Assembly: GCF_003938655.1 (NCBI RefSeq)
Contig: NZ_RJJT01000010.1
Location: 62,001-126,000, forward strand
DNA: 64,000 bases
Source of the DNA: Rhizobium pisi
GTDB lineage: Bacteria > Pseudomonadota > Alphaproteobacteria > Rhizobiales > Rhizobiaceae
Direction of reading: 5' to 3'
Part shown: piece by piece, positions 16,863-26,784 of the stretch
Position numbering within the stretch: the stretch's first letter is position 1
How the letters are laid out: each line of letters opens with the position of its first letter
Position numbers and translations under genes: made by a program
The notes under the pieces: model-generated
Told to the model about the DNA's origin: nothing
What the model saw: the letters and a program-made list of their open reading frames with translations, nothing else
Database searches by the model: none

Positions 16863-19800
16863 ATGTCCATTTCCAATCCTTCTCCGAGCCTTTCGCGCGA
16901 ATCCGATACGAAGCAGATCGATCACAACGATTCGATCCGCTCGACCTACCTTTCCATCGAAGACATCAAGGCGATGGGCGATGTCGTCGCCCGCAACGGC
17001 GTCGACCGGCTGCCGGCTTTCGCCCCCTTCGATTTCTTCGCGCGCCATAAGGAAAACGAGAAGGAAATCCTGCGCGTCTACCGCACCACGGCCACGGACG
17101 TCGAGGCCGGCGAGACCATCACGCCGGCGGCGGAATGGCTGCTCGATAATCATTATATCGTCGAAGAAGCGATCCAGGAAGTCCGGCGCGACTTCCCCCG
17201 CCGCTTCTACCGCGAATTGCCGACGATGTCCGTCGGCGGCGTCGAGGTGCCGCGCACGCTCGTGCTTGCCTGGCTCTACGTCGCCCATACCCACAGCACA
17301 ATCTCGCAGGAGAGCCTGACGGCGCTGGTCGACGGTTTTCAGGCCAACGAGACGCTCAGGATCGGCGAACTCTGGGCATTGCCCTCGCTCGTGCGCTATG
17401 TGCTCGTGGAAAACCTTCGCCGCATTTCGAGCCGCGTCGAAGCCAGCCGGCGCCTGCGCCGCCGCGCCAACGAAGCGGCCGACGAGCTGGTGCGCCTGAG
17501 CGATCCGACGAAAGCCGCTGCCTATCTGAAGACGCTGGAGCCGCTTGCCGAGGACAATACATTCTCGACGCAGTTCCTCTATCGCCTGCGCGACGGCTCG
17601 CAGACTTCGAGCCTGGCGATCACCTGGCTCGACGAGCGGCTGGAAGAACTCGGCCGCAATACCGAAGAGGCGACGACAGCCGAACACAGCCGCCTCTCCT
17701 CCGGCAATGTGACGATGGGAAACATCATCCGCAGCCTTCGCGAGATCGACGATACCGAATGGTCGGTCTGGGTCGAGCAGGTGAGCCATGTCGACAAGCT
17801 GCTCTGGGAGCATTCGGACTACGGCATTCTCGATTCCGGCTCGCGCAACAAATACCGCAAGCAGATCGAGAAGCTGGCCAAGCGCTCGCCGTTGACGGAA
17901 ATGGAAATCGCCCAGCTGGCGCTCGACATGACCGATACCGCCAAGGCCTCGGGCGAGGCGCAGCCGCACGAACCGAATGTCGGCGGCTTCCTGTCCGGCG
18001 CACAGCGGCCGAAGCTCGAGGCGCGGGCGAGCTACCGCCCGACGATCACCCAGCATTTCGTGCGCGCCGTGCGCCGCTTCAACTGGCTGTCGATCGCCGC
18101 GCCCGTCATGCTGCTGACGATCCTCGCCATGTCGATCGTCGGCAAGTTCATGGCGAATGCCGGCATGGGCCCGATCGAAATCGCCGTCCTGCTGATCATG
18201 TTCTCGCTGCCGGCGTCGGAAGGGGCGACGGGTCTCTTCAACACCGTGCTTTCCTTCTTCGTGACTCCGGCCCGTCTCGTCGGCTACGAGTTCAAGGAAG
18301 GCATTCCGGAGGATGCGCGCACCCTGCTCGTCGTGCCCTGCCTGATCTCGAACCGCGACAGCGTCGACGATCATATGCGCAATCTCGAGGTTCATTATCT
18401 CGCCAATCCGCGCGGCGAAATCTATTTTGCGCTGCTCAGCGACTGGCCGGACAGCGATGTCGAGGAAACGCCCGCCGATCTCGAGGTTCTCGACTATGCC
18501 AGGCGCGAGATCGCCAATCTTTCCGCCCGCTATGCCTATGACGGCAAGACGCGTTTCTACCTGCTGCATCGCCGCCGCCTCTACAATCCTTCCGAAGGCG
18601 TGTGGATGGGTTGGGAGCGCAAGCGCGGCAAGCTGCACGAGCTGAACATGCTCCTGCGCGGCGACCGCGACACGACCTATCTGCCGGGCGCCAATGCCGT
18701 GCCGGCCAATGTGCAATATGTCATGACGCTCGACGCCGATACGCGCCTGATGCGTGACGCCGTCACCAAGCTCGTCGGTAAGCTCTATCATCCGATCAAC
18801 CGTCCGGTGATCAATCCGAAAACCGGCCGCGTTGAAAGCGGCTATGGCGTGCTGCAGCCGCGCGTCACACCGTCGCTGACGACGGGCAAGGACGCGTCGG
18901 TCTTCCAGCGTGTCTTTTCGATCAACCGCGGCCTCGACCCCTATGTCTTCACCGTTTCCGACGTCTATCAGGATCTCGCCGGAGAGGGCACCTTCACCGG
19001 CAAGGGCCTCTACCATGTCGATGCCTTCGAAGCGTCGCTGAAGGGGCGGATCGAAGAGAACTCAGTGCTCAGCCACGATCTTCTCGAAGGCTCGATGGCG
19101 CGCTGCGCGCTCGTCACTGACCTCGAGTTGGTGGAGGATTTCCCGATCCGCTACGAGGTGGAAACCTCGCGCCAGCATCGCTGGGCGCGCGGCGACTGGC
19201 AGCTTCTGCCCTATATGTTCAATCCGAAATACGGCGTCACGGCACTCGGCCGCTGGAAGATGTTCGACAATCTGCGCCGCTCGCTGACGCCGATCGCCTG
19301 GTTCTTCGCCTCCGTTCTCGGCTGGTATTTCATGGGTCCGCTCGGCGCGCTCCTCTGGCAGATTCTCTTGATCTTCTGCCTCTTCGTCGCGCCGACGCTA
19401 TCCCTCATCAATGGCATCATCCCGCGCACCAGCGATATCGTCGCCCGCGCCCATCTCTATACGGTCTGGTCCGATATCACCGCCGCCAACGCGCAAGTTG
19501 CGCTGCGCATCGTCTTCATCGCCGATTCGGCCTGCATGATGGCGGATGCGATCGGCCGTTCGCTCTACCGTCTGTTGGTCAGCCGCAAGCTGATGCTGCA
19601 GTGGCGAACCGCCGCCAGCGTTCAGGCCGGCGGCCAGGGAACGCTGATCTCCTATTACAAGGCGATGTGGCATGCGCCGGTATTGGCGCTGCTGGCGCTC
19701 GGTTTCGCAGCCCTTCCCGGCGGCAGTGCCTTCTTCGTCGGCATTCCCTTCGCACTGCTCTGGATCCTGTCGCCTGTCGTTGCCTGGTATGTCAGCCAGT

Positions 19801-22800
19801 CGGCGGAGACCGAAGACCGGCTGGAGGTGGCCGATTCCGTGTCGAGCGAACTGCGCAAGATCGCCCGGCGCACCTGGCGTTATTTCGAGACCTTCACGAC
19901 GGCCGAGCAGAACTTCCTGCCGCCGGACAATATCCAGGAAACGCCGCATGTCATCGTTGCGGCACGCACCTCGCCGACCAATATCGGCGTCTATCTGCTC
20001 TCCGTCGTCTCCGGCCGGCATTTCGGCTGGTTCTCCTTCGAGGAGACGCTCGAGCGGCTGGAGCAGACGATCGCGACGATCGACAGGATGGAGAAGTTCC
20101 GCGGCCATCTGTTCAACTGGTATCATACCGATACGCTGCAGACGCTTGGGCCGCGTTATGTCTCCGCCGTCGACAGCGGCAATCTCGCCGGTCATCTGAT
20201 CGCCATTTCGTCGGCCTGCCGCAACTGGGCCGAGGCGCCGTCGGCTCATATGCAGGGCAATCTCGACGGCGTCGGCGATACGGCTGGCATTCTCGGCGAA
20301 GTGCTGGCGGACCTGCCTGACGACCGCAAGACCGTGCGTCCGCTGCGCCGGCGGCTGGAAGAGCGCATCGTCGGCTTCCAGAACGCGCTTGCCGCCGTCA
20401 AGCGCGAGCACGAATTCGCCTCGATCCGCATCATCAACCTCGCCGTTCTCGCACGCGACATCGAGAAGCTCGCAGCCAATCTCGACCATGAGGTCAAGTC
20501 GAAGCAGAGCGAAGAGGTCACCCAGTGGGCGGCATCACTGGTAAAGGTCTGCGAGGCGCATATATCAGACAGCACCTTCGACCTTTCCAAGGTCGATGCG
20601 CTGAGGCCGCGCCTGGTGGCGGTGCGCGACAAGGCTCGCGATCTCGCCTTCTCAATGGATTTTGGCTTCCTGTTCCGGCCGGAGCGGCGCCTGCTGTCGA
20701 TCGGCTACCGCGTCGAAAGCGGCGAACTCGACCAGGCCTGCTACGATCTTCTCGCTTCGGAATGCCGCCTGACCAGCCTCTTCGGCATCGCCAAGGGCGA
20801 TCTGCCGACGGAGCACTGGTACCGCCTTGGCCGCCAGGTCGTGCCTGTGGGTTCACGCGGCGCGCTGGTTTCCTGGTCCGGCTCGATGTTCGAATATCTG
20901 ATGCCGCCGCTCGTCATGCAGGAGCGCGGCGGGGGTATCCTCAACCAGACCAACAATCTCGTCGTCGTCGAGCAGATGAACTACGCCCGCAAGCTCGGCA
21001 TTCCGTGGGGCATTTCGGAAGCGGCCTTCAATGCCCGCGACCATAACCTCAACTATCAATACACCAATTTCGGCGTGCCGACGCTGGGCCTGAAGCGTGG
21101 CCTCGGCCACAATGCCGTCATCGCACCCTATGCCTCGCTGCTTGCCAGCCAGTACGACCCGCCGGGTGCGCTCGAAAACCTGCAGAAGCTGCGCAAGGTC
21201 GGTGCGCTCGGCAAATTCGGCTTCCACGACGCCGTCGACTTCACGCCGACGCGCGTGCCGGAAGGCAAGAAATGCGCGGTGGTCTACAACTACTATGCCC
21301 ACCATCATGGCATGTCGATCGCAGCCGTCGCCAATGTCGCCTTCAATGGCCACCTGCGCGAGCTCTTCCATTCCGATCCCGTCATCGAGGCGGCCGAACT
21401 CCTGCTGCAGGAAAAGGCGCCGCGCGACATCCCGGTCATGAGCGGCAAGCATGAATCCGATACGCCCGCCAGCATCCAGGACGACCTCCTGCGTCCGGAG
21501 CTCCGCAAGATCAGCGATCCGGCTTCGCGCGACCGCGAACTCGTGTTCCTGTCGAACGGCCATTATTCGATGATGCTGACGGCGACGGGCGCCGGCTATT
21601 CCCGCTGGAACGGCCTTTCCGTTTCGCGCTGGAAGGCCGATCCGACCGAAGACCGCTGGGGCACCTTCATCTTCCTGCGCGATACGGCCACCAACGAGTG
21701 GTGGTCGGCGACCGCTGAGCCGAAGGGCGTCGAAGGCGAAAAGATCAAGGTCGAATTCGCCGACGAGAAGGCGCACTTCACCAAGACGGTCGGCGAGCTG
21801 ACGAGCGAGGTCGAATGCATCATCGCAACGGAGCATGATGCCGAGGCCCGCCGCGTCACCCTGCTCAACATGGGTGGGGAAGACCGTTTCATCGAAGTCA
21901 CCTCCTACCTCGAACCTGTCATCACCTCCGACGATACCGACAACGCGCATCCGGCGTTCGCCCGAATGTTCGTCAAAACCGAGATCGGCAAGCGCGGAGA
22001 CGTCATCCGAGCGGAACGCAACAAGCGCGATCCGAACGAGCCGAACATCAGCGTCGCGCATCTGATCGTCGACAATGCCGGCGACACCCGCCACACCGAA
22101 TTCGAGACCGATCGCCGCAAGTTCATCGGCCGTGGCCGCAGCCTTGCCGATGCGGCGGCCTTCGATCCGGGTGCTGTGCTTTCCGGCAGCGACGGCTTCG
22201 TGCTCGATCCCGTGATGTCGCTGCGCCGCACCGTGCGGGTGCCGGCCGGCAAGAAGGTCAGCGTGTTCTTCTGGACGATTGCTGCGCCGACCCGCGACGA
22301 GGTCGACAAGGCGGTCAACCGCTACCGTCATCCCGACGCCTTCAACCACGAGCTCGTCCAGGCCTGGACGCGCACGCAGGTGCAGATGCGCCATGTCGGC
22401 GTCACCTCGCAGCAGGCGGCTGCCTTCCAGCATCTCGGGCGCTACCTTGTCTATCCCGACATGCAGCTGCGCAGCGATCAGGGGACCGTGGAGGCCGGCC
22501 TGCAGTCGCAATCGGCGCTGTGGCCGCTGGCAATCTCCGGCGACTTCCCGATCTTCACGCTGCGCATCAACGACGACATGGATCTCGACATCGCCCGTGA
22601 GGCGCTGCTGGCGCAGGAATATCTGCGCTCGCGCGGCGTCACCGCAGATCTCGTGATCATGAACGAACGCGCCTCGTCCTATGCGCAAGACATGCAGCAC
22701 GCGCTCGACGCCATGTGCGAAAACGTGCGCCGCATGGGCCAGGCCGACGGCCTGCGCCAGCATATCTTCGCCGTCCGCAAGGACCTGATGGAGGAGGCCA

Positions 22801-25800
22801 CCTATCACGCGCTGATCGCGGCTTCCCGCGTCACCTTGCATGCGAAGAACGGCAAGGTGATCGACCAGATCAACCGCGCCGTCGCGTTGTTTGCACCCTC
22901 CAAGGAGGAGCTGCAGGAGATGGAGCGGGCCGAGCGTGCCAAGCCTCCCGTCAAGCGTGTTGTGCCGGTGCCGCCGCCCGTCGTGCCCGCCGTCGTCATC
23001 GAGGAGGAAGGCGATCTCGACTTCTGGAACGGCATCGGCGGCTTTGCTCGCGACGGGCGCGAATATGTCGTGCGCCTGCCCGGCGGTCACGCGACGCCGC
23101 AGCCCTGGATCAACGTCGTCGCCAACGACAAGTTCGGCTTCCATGTGTCCGCGGAAGGCGCGGGCTTCACCTGGAGCGCCAACTCGCGCGACTACCAGCT
23201 GACCTCCTGGTCGAACGATGCGGTGGTCAACCGTTCAGGTGAGGCGTTCTATCTCGCCGATCTCGACAGCGGCACCATTATGACGCCGTTCGCAGCACTT
23301 TCCCGCCGGCCGGACATCCGTTTCGAAGCTCGCCACGGGCTTGGCTATTCCGTCTTCTCCAGCATCCAGAACGATATCGCGCTGGAACTGACGCAGACGA
23401 TCGCCCGCGAAAAGCCAGTGAAACTGCAGCGCCTGCGCCTGCGCAACACCGGTTCGACCGGCCGCAGGCTGCGTCTCTACGGTTATGTCGAATGGATTCT
23501 CGGCAACAATCCGGGACGCACGGCATCTTTCATCCTGTCGAAGCATGATGAGGAGACGGGGGCACTGTTTGCCACCAATCCCTACAGCATCGATTATTCC
23601 AACCGCACCGCCTTCTTCGCGGCGAGCGAGACGCTTTCGAGCTTCTCGGCAAGCCGGCGCGAATTCATCGGCAAGGCGGGAACGATCCATGCGCCGCAGG
23701 CCGTCACCTCTTCCGCCGTCCTTTCCGGCACGACGGAACTCGACGGCGATCCGGCTGCGGCTCTGGCGATCGACATCGAGCTTGCTGCCGGCGAGGAGCG
23801 CGACTTTACCTTCTTCCTCGGCGATACCAGGACGGAGGAGGAAGCGCGCGCCGTCATCGCCGATATCCGCAAGGCTTCGTTCGACGATGCCGTCGAGGCG
23901 AACCGAGCCTTCTGGCAGGACTTCACCGGCAGGCTGCAGATTTCGACGCCGGATCAGGGGATGAACAATCTCGTCAATAGCTGGCTACCCTATCAGAGCC
24001 TCGGCTGCCGCATCATGGCCCGCACCGCCTTCTATCAGGCAAGCGGCGCCTTCGGCTTCCGCGACCAGCTGCAGGACACGCTGGCCTTCGTGTTGCACGA
24101 GCCTTCGATCGCCCGCCGGCAGATCCTGAACGCCGCCTCGCGCCAATTCCGTGAGGGCGACGTGCAGCATTGGTGGCTGCCGGGAACGGGTGCGGGCGTT
24201 CGCACGATGATCTCGGACGACGTCGTCTGGCTGAGTTACGCAATCCATCACTATTGCAGCGTCACCGGCGACAAGCGCGTGCTCGACGAGGAGCTTGCCT
24301 TCCTGGAAGGCCCGGCCCTTCTCGAAGGCCAGCACGACTCCTTCTACAAGCCGGAGATTTCCGAGGATAAGGCGAGCGTCTACGAACACGCGGCGCTGGC
24401 GCTCGATCTCGCCATTGCCCGCAAGGGGAAGAACGGCCTGCCGCTGTTCCTCGGAGGCGATTGGAACGACGGCATGAACCGCGTCGGCATCGGCGGACGC
24501 GGTACCAGCGTCTGGCTCGGCTGGTTCCTGGCGGGTGCATTGCGCTCCTTCATTCCTTATGCCGAAGAGCGTGGCGACACTGATCGCGCGGAGCGCTGGT
24601 CGGTGCATCTCACCGAATTGAAGAAGGCGCTCGAAACTGCGGCCTGGGATGGCGGCTACTACCGCCGCGGCACGTTCGACGACGGTACGCTGCTCGGCTC
24701 CAAGGAAAGCCCCGAATGCCGGATCGATTCGATCGCGCAGTCCTGGAGCGTGCTCTCCGGCGAGGGCGATCCCGCCCGGGCCGTCAAGGCGATGGATGCC
24801 GTGCTCGATCAACTGGTCGACGAAGATGCCCGCATCATCCGGCTGTTCACCCCGCCTTTCGTCAATTCCGCCAGGGATCCAGGCTATATCAAGGCCTATC
24901 CGCCGGGCGTGCGCGAAAACGGCGGGCAATATACCCATGCCTCGACCTGGGTGGTGATGGCGCTGGCGGAGCTGAAGCGGGGCGACGACGCCTTCCGCTG
25001 CTTCCAGATGCTCAACCCGATCACCCATGCGCTGGACAAGCCTTCGGCGGAGCAATACCGCGTCGAACCCTATGTCGTGGCGGCCGACGTTTACGGACAT
25101 GATCCCTATACGTCGCGCGGCGGCTGGACCTGGTACACCGGTTCGGCCGGTTGGCTCTACCGTGCTGCCGTCGAAGGCATTCTCGGCATCCGCCTGAAGG
25201 CAGGCCGGCTTTACGTAAAGCCGGCGCTCCCTTCGGAATGGGACGGTTTTGCGGCAGAGGTGGAACAGGGCGGCGGCAAATACCGCATTTCGGTCTCAAA
25301 AGCGTCCAATGCCAGCGGCTACACTCTGTCGATCAACGGCAGCGAAGTCACCGATCCCGAAGGAGGGATATCCGCTCGGATAACAGCGTTCTCCACGCTG
25401 AAAAATACGGCGATTCGCGACGGCCAAAAGGGAACCCTTTTGGCCGTCGTCGCGTTTGCAAAATCGGATAATAAGGAGAGACCCATGGCAAGCACGCCGA
25501 CCCAAGCCATCGTCCCTGGGCGCAGTTCCCTATCCGCAGCTGCGCCAGTGCGTGACACGAGGCTCGACGTTTTGCGTGGCCTGGCTCTGATCATGATCTT
25601 CATCAATCATGTTCCCGGGCAAATCTTCGAATATGCGACGACGAAGAATTTCGGCTTTTCCGATGCGGCCGAGGCCTTCGTGCTGATATCGGGCATTTCC
25701 GTCGGTCTTGCCTATGGTTCGCGTTTCGAGCCGGGTAATCGGCTCAGGATGGCGATCAAGGCGGTCAAACGCGCCTTCACGCTCTACCTCGCCCATATGA

Positions 25801-26723
25801 TCACGACCTTCATGACACTGGCGCTGTTCATGTGTGGTGCTTGGCTGTTTCATCGGCCGGGCCTGCTGGTCGAAATCAACATCCTGGCGGTGCTGATGAA
25901 CCTGAAGGAAGGTATTCCGGCACTTCTCCTGCTCGGCCACCAGATCGGCTACAACAACATTCTGCCGATGTACGGCGCGCTGATGCTGATGGTGCCGGTC
26001 ATCCTGCTCCTGAACGCGCGAAGCCCGCTTCTGGCGCTCGCGGTCTCGGCCACTGTCTGGCTGCTTGCCGGCATCTATCAGGTGGCGCCGCACAACATGC
26101 TGATCGAAGGCTACTGGTTCCTCAACCCGCTCTCCTGGCAGTTCCTGTTTTCGATCGGCATCGTCTCGATCCTGCATATCAAGCGCGGCGGTACGATCCC
26201 GCGCCATCCGCTGCTGTTTGCCGCCGCTGCCGGTTATGTCGCGCTGTCCTTCGTCTGGGTGACGGGCCATCTCTGGATTTTCGGCAACTCGCTGGCAGCA
26301 CTTGGCCTGCCGACCGTCGTCACCGGCTTCGACAAGACCTTCCTGTCGCTGCCGCGGCTGCTGCATGTGCTGGCGCTGACCTATCTCGTGATCAGCATTC
26401 CCGCGTTCTCGCGTATCCTGCGCCGTCCCGCGGACAATCCGCTGACGATCCTCGGCCGTCATTCGCTGAACATTTTCGTCGCCGGCACGATCCTCGCCAT
26501 GATCGGCCAGGTGGTGCTCTACATCACCAACAAGGATCCGCTGGTCGGCCCGCTCTTCGTCATCGTCGGGATCGCGACCCAGTTCGCCTATGCCTATTAT
26601 CTCGAGCGCAAACGCCGGCAGGACAAGGTCAAGACAAAGCTCATCACCGAGGCGGCCACGATTCCCGTTCCCATCCGCATCGGCGGGACGGCGAATGCCT
26701 ATCGCCGGAACGACCGGAAATAA
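16863..26723 (+). CDS. ndvB: Cyclic beta-1,2-glucan synthase NdvB fused in frame to an OpgC-type glucan acyltransferase
   Basis: A single open frame of 3,286 residues from the ATG at 16863. Residues 1 to about 2,835 match NdvB/ChvB/Cgs, which builds and cyclises periplasmic beta-1,2-glucan from UDP-glucose. Seen in order: soluble N-terminus; membrane segments near 413-466; the GT84 glycosyltransferase with TLDADTRL (D624, D626) and QHRW (Q771-W774); membrane segments near 810-856 and 940-980; a long glycoamylase-like region; and a C-terminal GH94 phosphorylase domain (LGGDWNDGMNRVG, YGHDPYTSRGGWTWYTGSAGW), which sets ring size. About 40 residues of linker follow, then from M2875 a multi-span OpgC/Cgm protein. 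NdvB proteins are usually about 2,830 residues, so the junction is abnormal. Two separate products remain possible. Confidence 0.85.
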   Translation: MSISNPSPSLSRESDTKQIDHNDSIRSTYLSIEDIKAMGDVVARNGVDRLPAFAPFDFFARHKENEKEILRVYRTTATDVEAGETITPAAEWLLDNHYIVEEAIQEVRRDFPRRFYRELPTMSVGGVEVPRTLVLAWLYVAHTHSTISQESLTALVDGFQANETLRIGELWALPSLVRYVLVENLRRISSRVEASRRLRRRANEAADELVRLSDPTKAAAYLKTLEPLAEDNTFSTQFLYRLRDGSQTSSLAITWLDERLEELGRNTEEATTAEHSRLSSGNVTMGNIIRSLREIDDTEWSVWVEQVSHVDKLLWEHSDYGILDSGSRNKYRKQIEKLAKRSPLTEMEIAQLALDMTDTAKASGEAQPHEPNVGGFLSGAQRPKLEARASYRPTITQHFVRAVRRFNWLSIAAPVMLLTILAMSIVGKFMANAGMGPIEIAVLLIMFSLPASEGATGLFNTVLSFFVTPARLVGYEFKEGIPEDARTLLVVPCLISNRDSVDDHMRNLEVHYLANPRGEIYFALLSDWPDSDVEETPADLEVLDYARREIANLSARYAYDGKTRFYLLHRRRLYNPSEGVWMGWERKRGKLHELNMLLRGDRDTTYLPGANAVPANVQYVMTLDADTRLMRDAVTKLVGKLYHPINRPVINPKTGRVESGYGVLQPRVTPSLTTGKDASVFQRVFSINRGLDPYVFTVSDVYQDLAGEGTFTGKGLYHVDAFEASLKGRIEENSVLSHDLLEGSMARCALVTDLELVEDFPIRYEVETSRQHRWARGDWQLLPYMFNPKYGVTALGRWKMFDNLRRSLTPIAWFFASVLGWYFMGPLGALLWQILLIFCLFVAPTLSLINGIIPRTSDIVARAHLYTVWSDITAANAQVALRIVFIADSACMMADAIGRSLYRLLVSRKLMLQWRTAASVQAGGQGTLISYYKAMWHAPVLALLALGFAALPGGSAFFVGIPFALLWILSPVVAWYVSQSAETEDRLEVADSVSSELRKIARRTWRYFETFTTAEQNFLPPDNIQETPHVIVAARTSPTNIGVYLLSVVSGRHFGWFSFEETLERLEQTIATIDRMEKFRGHLFNWYHTDTLQTLGPRYVSAVDSGNLAGHLIAISSACRNWAEAPSAHMQGNLDGVGDTAGILGEVLADLPDDRKTVRPLRRRLEERIVGFQNALAAVKREHEFASIRIINLAVLARDIEKLAANLDHEVKSKQSEEVTQWAASLVKVCEAHISDSTFDLSKVDALRPRLVAVRDKARDLAFSMDFGFLFRPERRLLSIGYRVESGELDQACYDLLASECRLTSLFGIAKGDLPTEHWYRLGRQVVPVGSRGALVSWSGSMFEYLMPPLVMQERGGGILNQTNNLVVVEQMNYARKLGIPWGISEAAFNARDHNLNYQYTNFGVPTLGLKRGLGHNAVIAPYASLLASQYDPPGALENLQKLRKVGALGKFGFHDAVDFTPTRVPEGKKCAVVYNYYAHHHGMSIAAVANVAFNGHLRELFHSDPVIEAAELLLQEKAPRDIPVMSGKHESDTPASIQDDLLRPELRKISDPASRDRELVFLSNGHYSMMLTATGAGYSRWNGLSVSRWKADPTEDRWGTFIFLRDTATNEWWSATAEPKGVEGEKIKVEFADEKAHFTKTVGELTSEVECIIATEHDAEARRVTLLNMGGEDRFIEVTSYLEPVITSDDTDNAHPAFARMFVKTEIGKRGDVIRAERNKRDPNEPNISVAHLIVDNAGDTRHTEFETDRRKFIGRGRSLADAAAFDPGAVLSGSDGFVLDPVMSLRRTVRVPAGKKVSVFFWTIAAPTRDEVDKAVNRYRHPDAFNHELVQAWTRTQVQMRHVGVTSQQAAAFQHLGRYLVYPDMQLRSDQGTVEAGLQSQSALWPLAISGDFPIFTLRINDDMDLDIAREALLAQEYLRSRGVTADLVIMNERASSYAQDMQHALDAMCENVRRMGQADGLRQHIFAVRKDLMEEATYHALIAASRVTLHAKNGKVIDQINRAVALFAPSKEELQEMERAERAKPPVKRVVPVPPPVVPAVVIEEEGDLDFWNGIGGFARDGREYVVRLPGGHATPQPWINVVANDKFGFHVSAEGAGFTWSANSRDYQLTSWSNDAVVNRSGEAFYLADLDSGTIMTPFAALSRRPDIRFEARHGLGYSVFSSIQNDIALELTQTIAREKPVKLQRLRLRNTGSTGRRLRLYGYVEWILGNNPGRTASFILSKHDEETGALFATNPYSIDYSNRTAFFAASETLSSFSASRREFIGKAGTIHAPQAVTSSAVLSGTTELDGDPAAALAIDIELAAGEERDFTFFLGDTRTEEEARAVIADIRKASFDDAVEANRAFWQDFTGRLQISTPDQGMNNLVNSWLPYQSLGCRIMARTAFYQASGAFGFRDQLQDTLAFVLHEPSIARRQILNAASRQFREGDVQHWWLPGTGAGVRTMISDDVVWLSYAIHHYCSVTGDKRVLDEELAFLEGPALLEGQHDSFYKPEISEDKASVYEHAALALDLAIARKGKNGLPLFLGGDWNDGMNRVGIGGRGTSVWLGWFLAGALRSFIPYAEERGDTDRAERWSVHLTELKKALETAAWDGGYYRRGTFDDGTLLGSKESPECRIDSIAQSWSVLSGEGDPARAVKAMDAVLDQLVDEDARIIRLFTPPFVNSARDPGYIKAYPPGVRENGGQYTHASTWVVMALAELKRGDDAFRCFQMLNPITHALDKPSAEQYRVEPYVVAADVYGHDPYTSRGGWTWYTGSAGWLYRAAVEGILGIRLKAGRLYVKPALPSEWDGFAAEVEQGGGKYRISVSKASNASGYTLSINGSEVTDPEGGISARITAFSTLKNTAIRDGQKGTLLAVVAFAKSDNKERPMASTPTQAIVPGRSSLSAAAPVRDTRLDVLRGLALIMIFINHVPGQIFEYATTKNFGFSDAAEAFVLISGISVGLAYGSRFEPGNRLRMAIKAVKRAFTLYLAHMITTFMTLALFMCGAWLFHRPGLLVEINILAVLMNLKEGIPALLLLGHQIGYNNILPMYGALMLMVPVILLLNARSPLLALAVSATVWLLAGIYQVAPHNMLIEGYWFLNPLSWQFLFSIGIVSILHIKRGGTIPRHPLLFAAAAGYVALSFVWVTGHLWIFGNSLAALGLPTVVTGFDKTFLSLPRLLHVLALTYLVISIPAFSRILRRPADNPLTILGRHSLNIFVAGTILAMIGQVVLYITNKDPLVGPLFVIVGIATQFAYAYYLERKRRQDKVKTKLITEAATIPVPIRIGGTANAYRRNDRK
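25418..25449. repeat. Perfect 15-bp inverted repeat at the ndvB–opgC junction
   Basis: Arms CGACGGCCAAAAGGG and CCCTTTTGGCCGTCG flank two A residues. The hairpin lies within the open frame, 36 bases before the OpgC-type ATG. It looks like an intergenic terminator or processing hairpin that has become coding. No T tract follows. Confidence 0.8.
25485..26723 (+). CDS. opgC: OpgC/Cgm-type glucan-modifying acyltransferase (internal start within the ndvB frame)
   Basis: The ATG at 25485 has its own ribosome binding site (AAGGAGAGACCC) and would give 412 residues. The product has about ten membrane helices and the OpgC-family opening DTRLDVLRGLALIMIFINHVPGQIFEYATTKNFGFSDAAEAFVLISG. OpgC in Rhodobacter and Cgm in Brucella add succinyl groups to osmoregulated periplasmic glucans, giving them negative charge. 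The Brucella gene also lies beside the glucan synthase gene. Here the frame continues without a stop from ndvB, so this protein may be made alone, as part of a fusion, or both. The ndvB–opgC entry covers the same DNA. Confidence 0.7.
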   Translation: MASTPTQAIVPGRSSLSAAAPVRDTRLDVLRGLALIMIFINHVPGQIFEYATTKNFGFSDAAEAFVLISGISVGLAYGSRFEPGNRLRMAIKAVKRAFTLYLAHMITTFMTLALFMCGAWLFHRPGLLVEINILAVLMNLKEGIPALLLLGHQIGYNNILPMYGALMLMVPVILLLNARSPLLALAVSATVWLLAGIYQVAPHNMLIEGYWFLNPLSWQFLFSIGIVSILHIKRGGTIPRHPLLFAAAAGYVALSFVWVTGHLWIFGNSLAALGLPTVVTGFDKTFLSLPRLLHVLALTYLVISIPAFSRILRRPADNPLTILGRHSLNIFVAGTILAMIGQVVLYITNKDPLVGPLFVIVGIATQFAYAYYLERKRRQDKVKTKLITEAATIPVPIRIGGTANAYRRNDRK

Positions 26724-26750
26724 GGATAGGGTTTGCCGATCGACGGCAAG

Positions 26751-26784
26751 GAGCCGGTGGCCGATGGCCACCGGCTCAATTTTT
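26751..26784 (+). terminator. Intrinsic terminator of the ndvB–opgC transcript
   Basis: A 12-bp perfect stem (GAGCCGGTGGCC / GGCCACCGGCTC) with a GAT loop is followed by AATTTTTAT. It begins 27 bases after the stop and overlaps the stop codon of the convergent VOC gene. Confidence 0.85.

Noticed and set aside
16785..19016. A 743-codon open frame antisense to ndvB, and similar long minus-strand frames across galE, pyc and ispG
   Set aside because: They mirror the codon periodicity of strongly conserved GC-rich genes on the other strand and have no family resemblance or ribosome binding sites.
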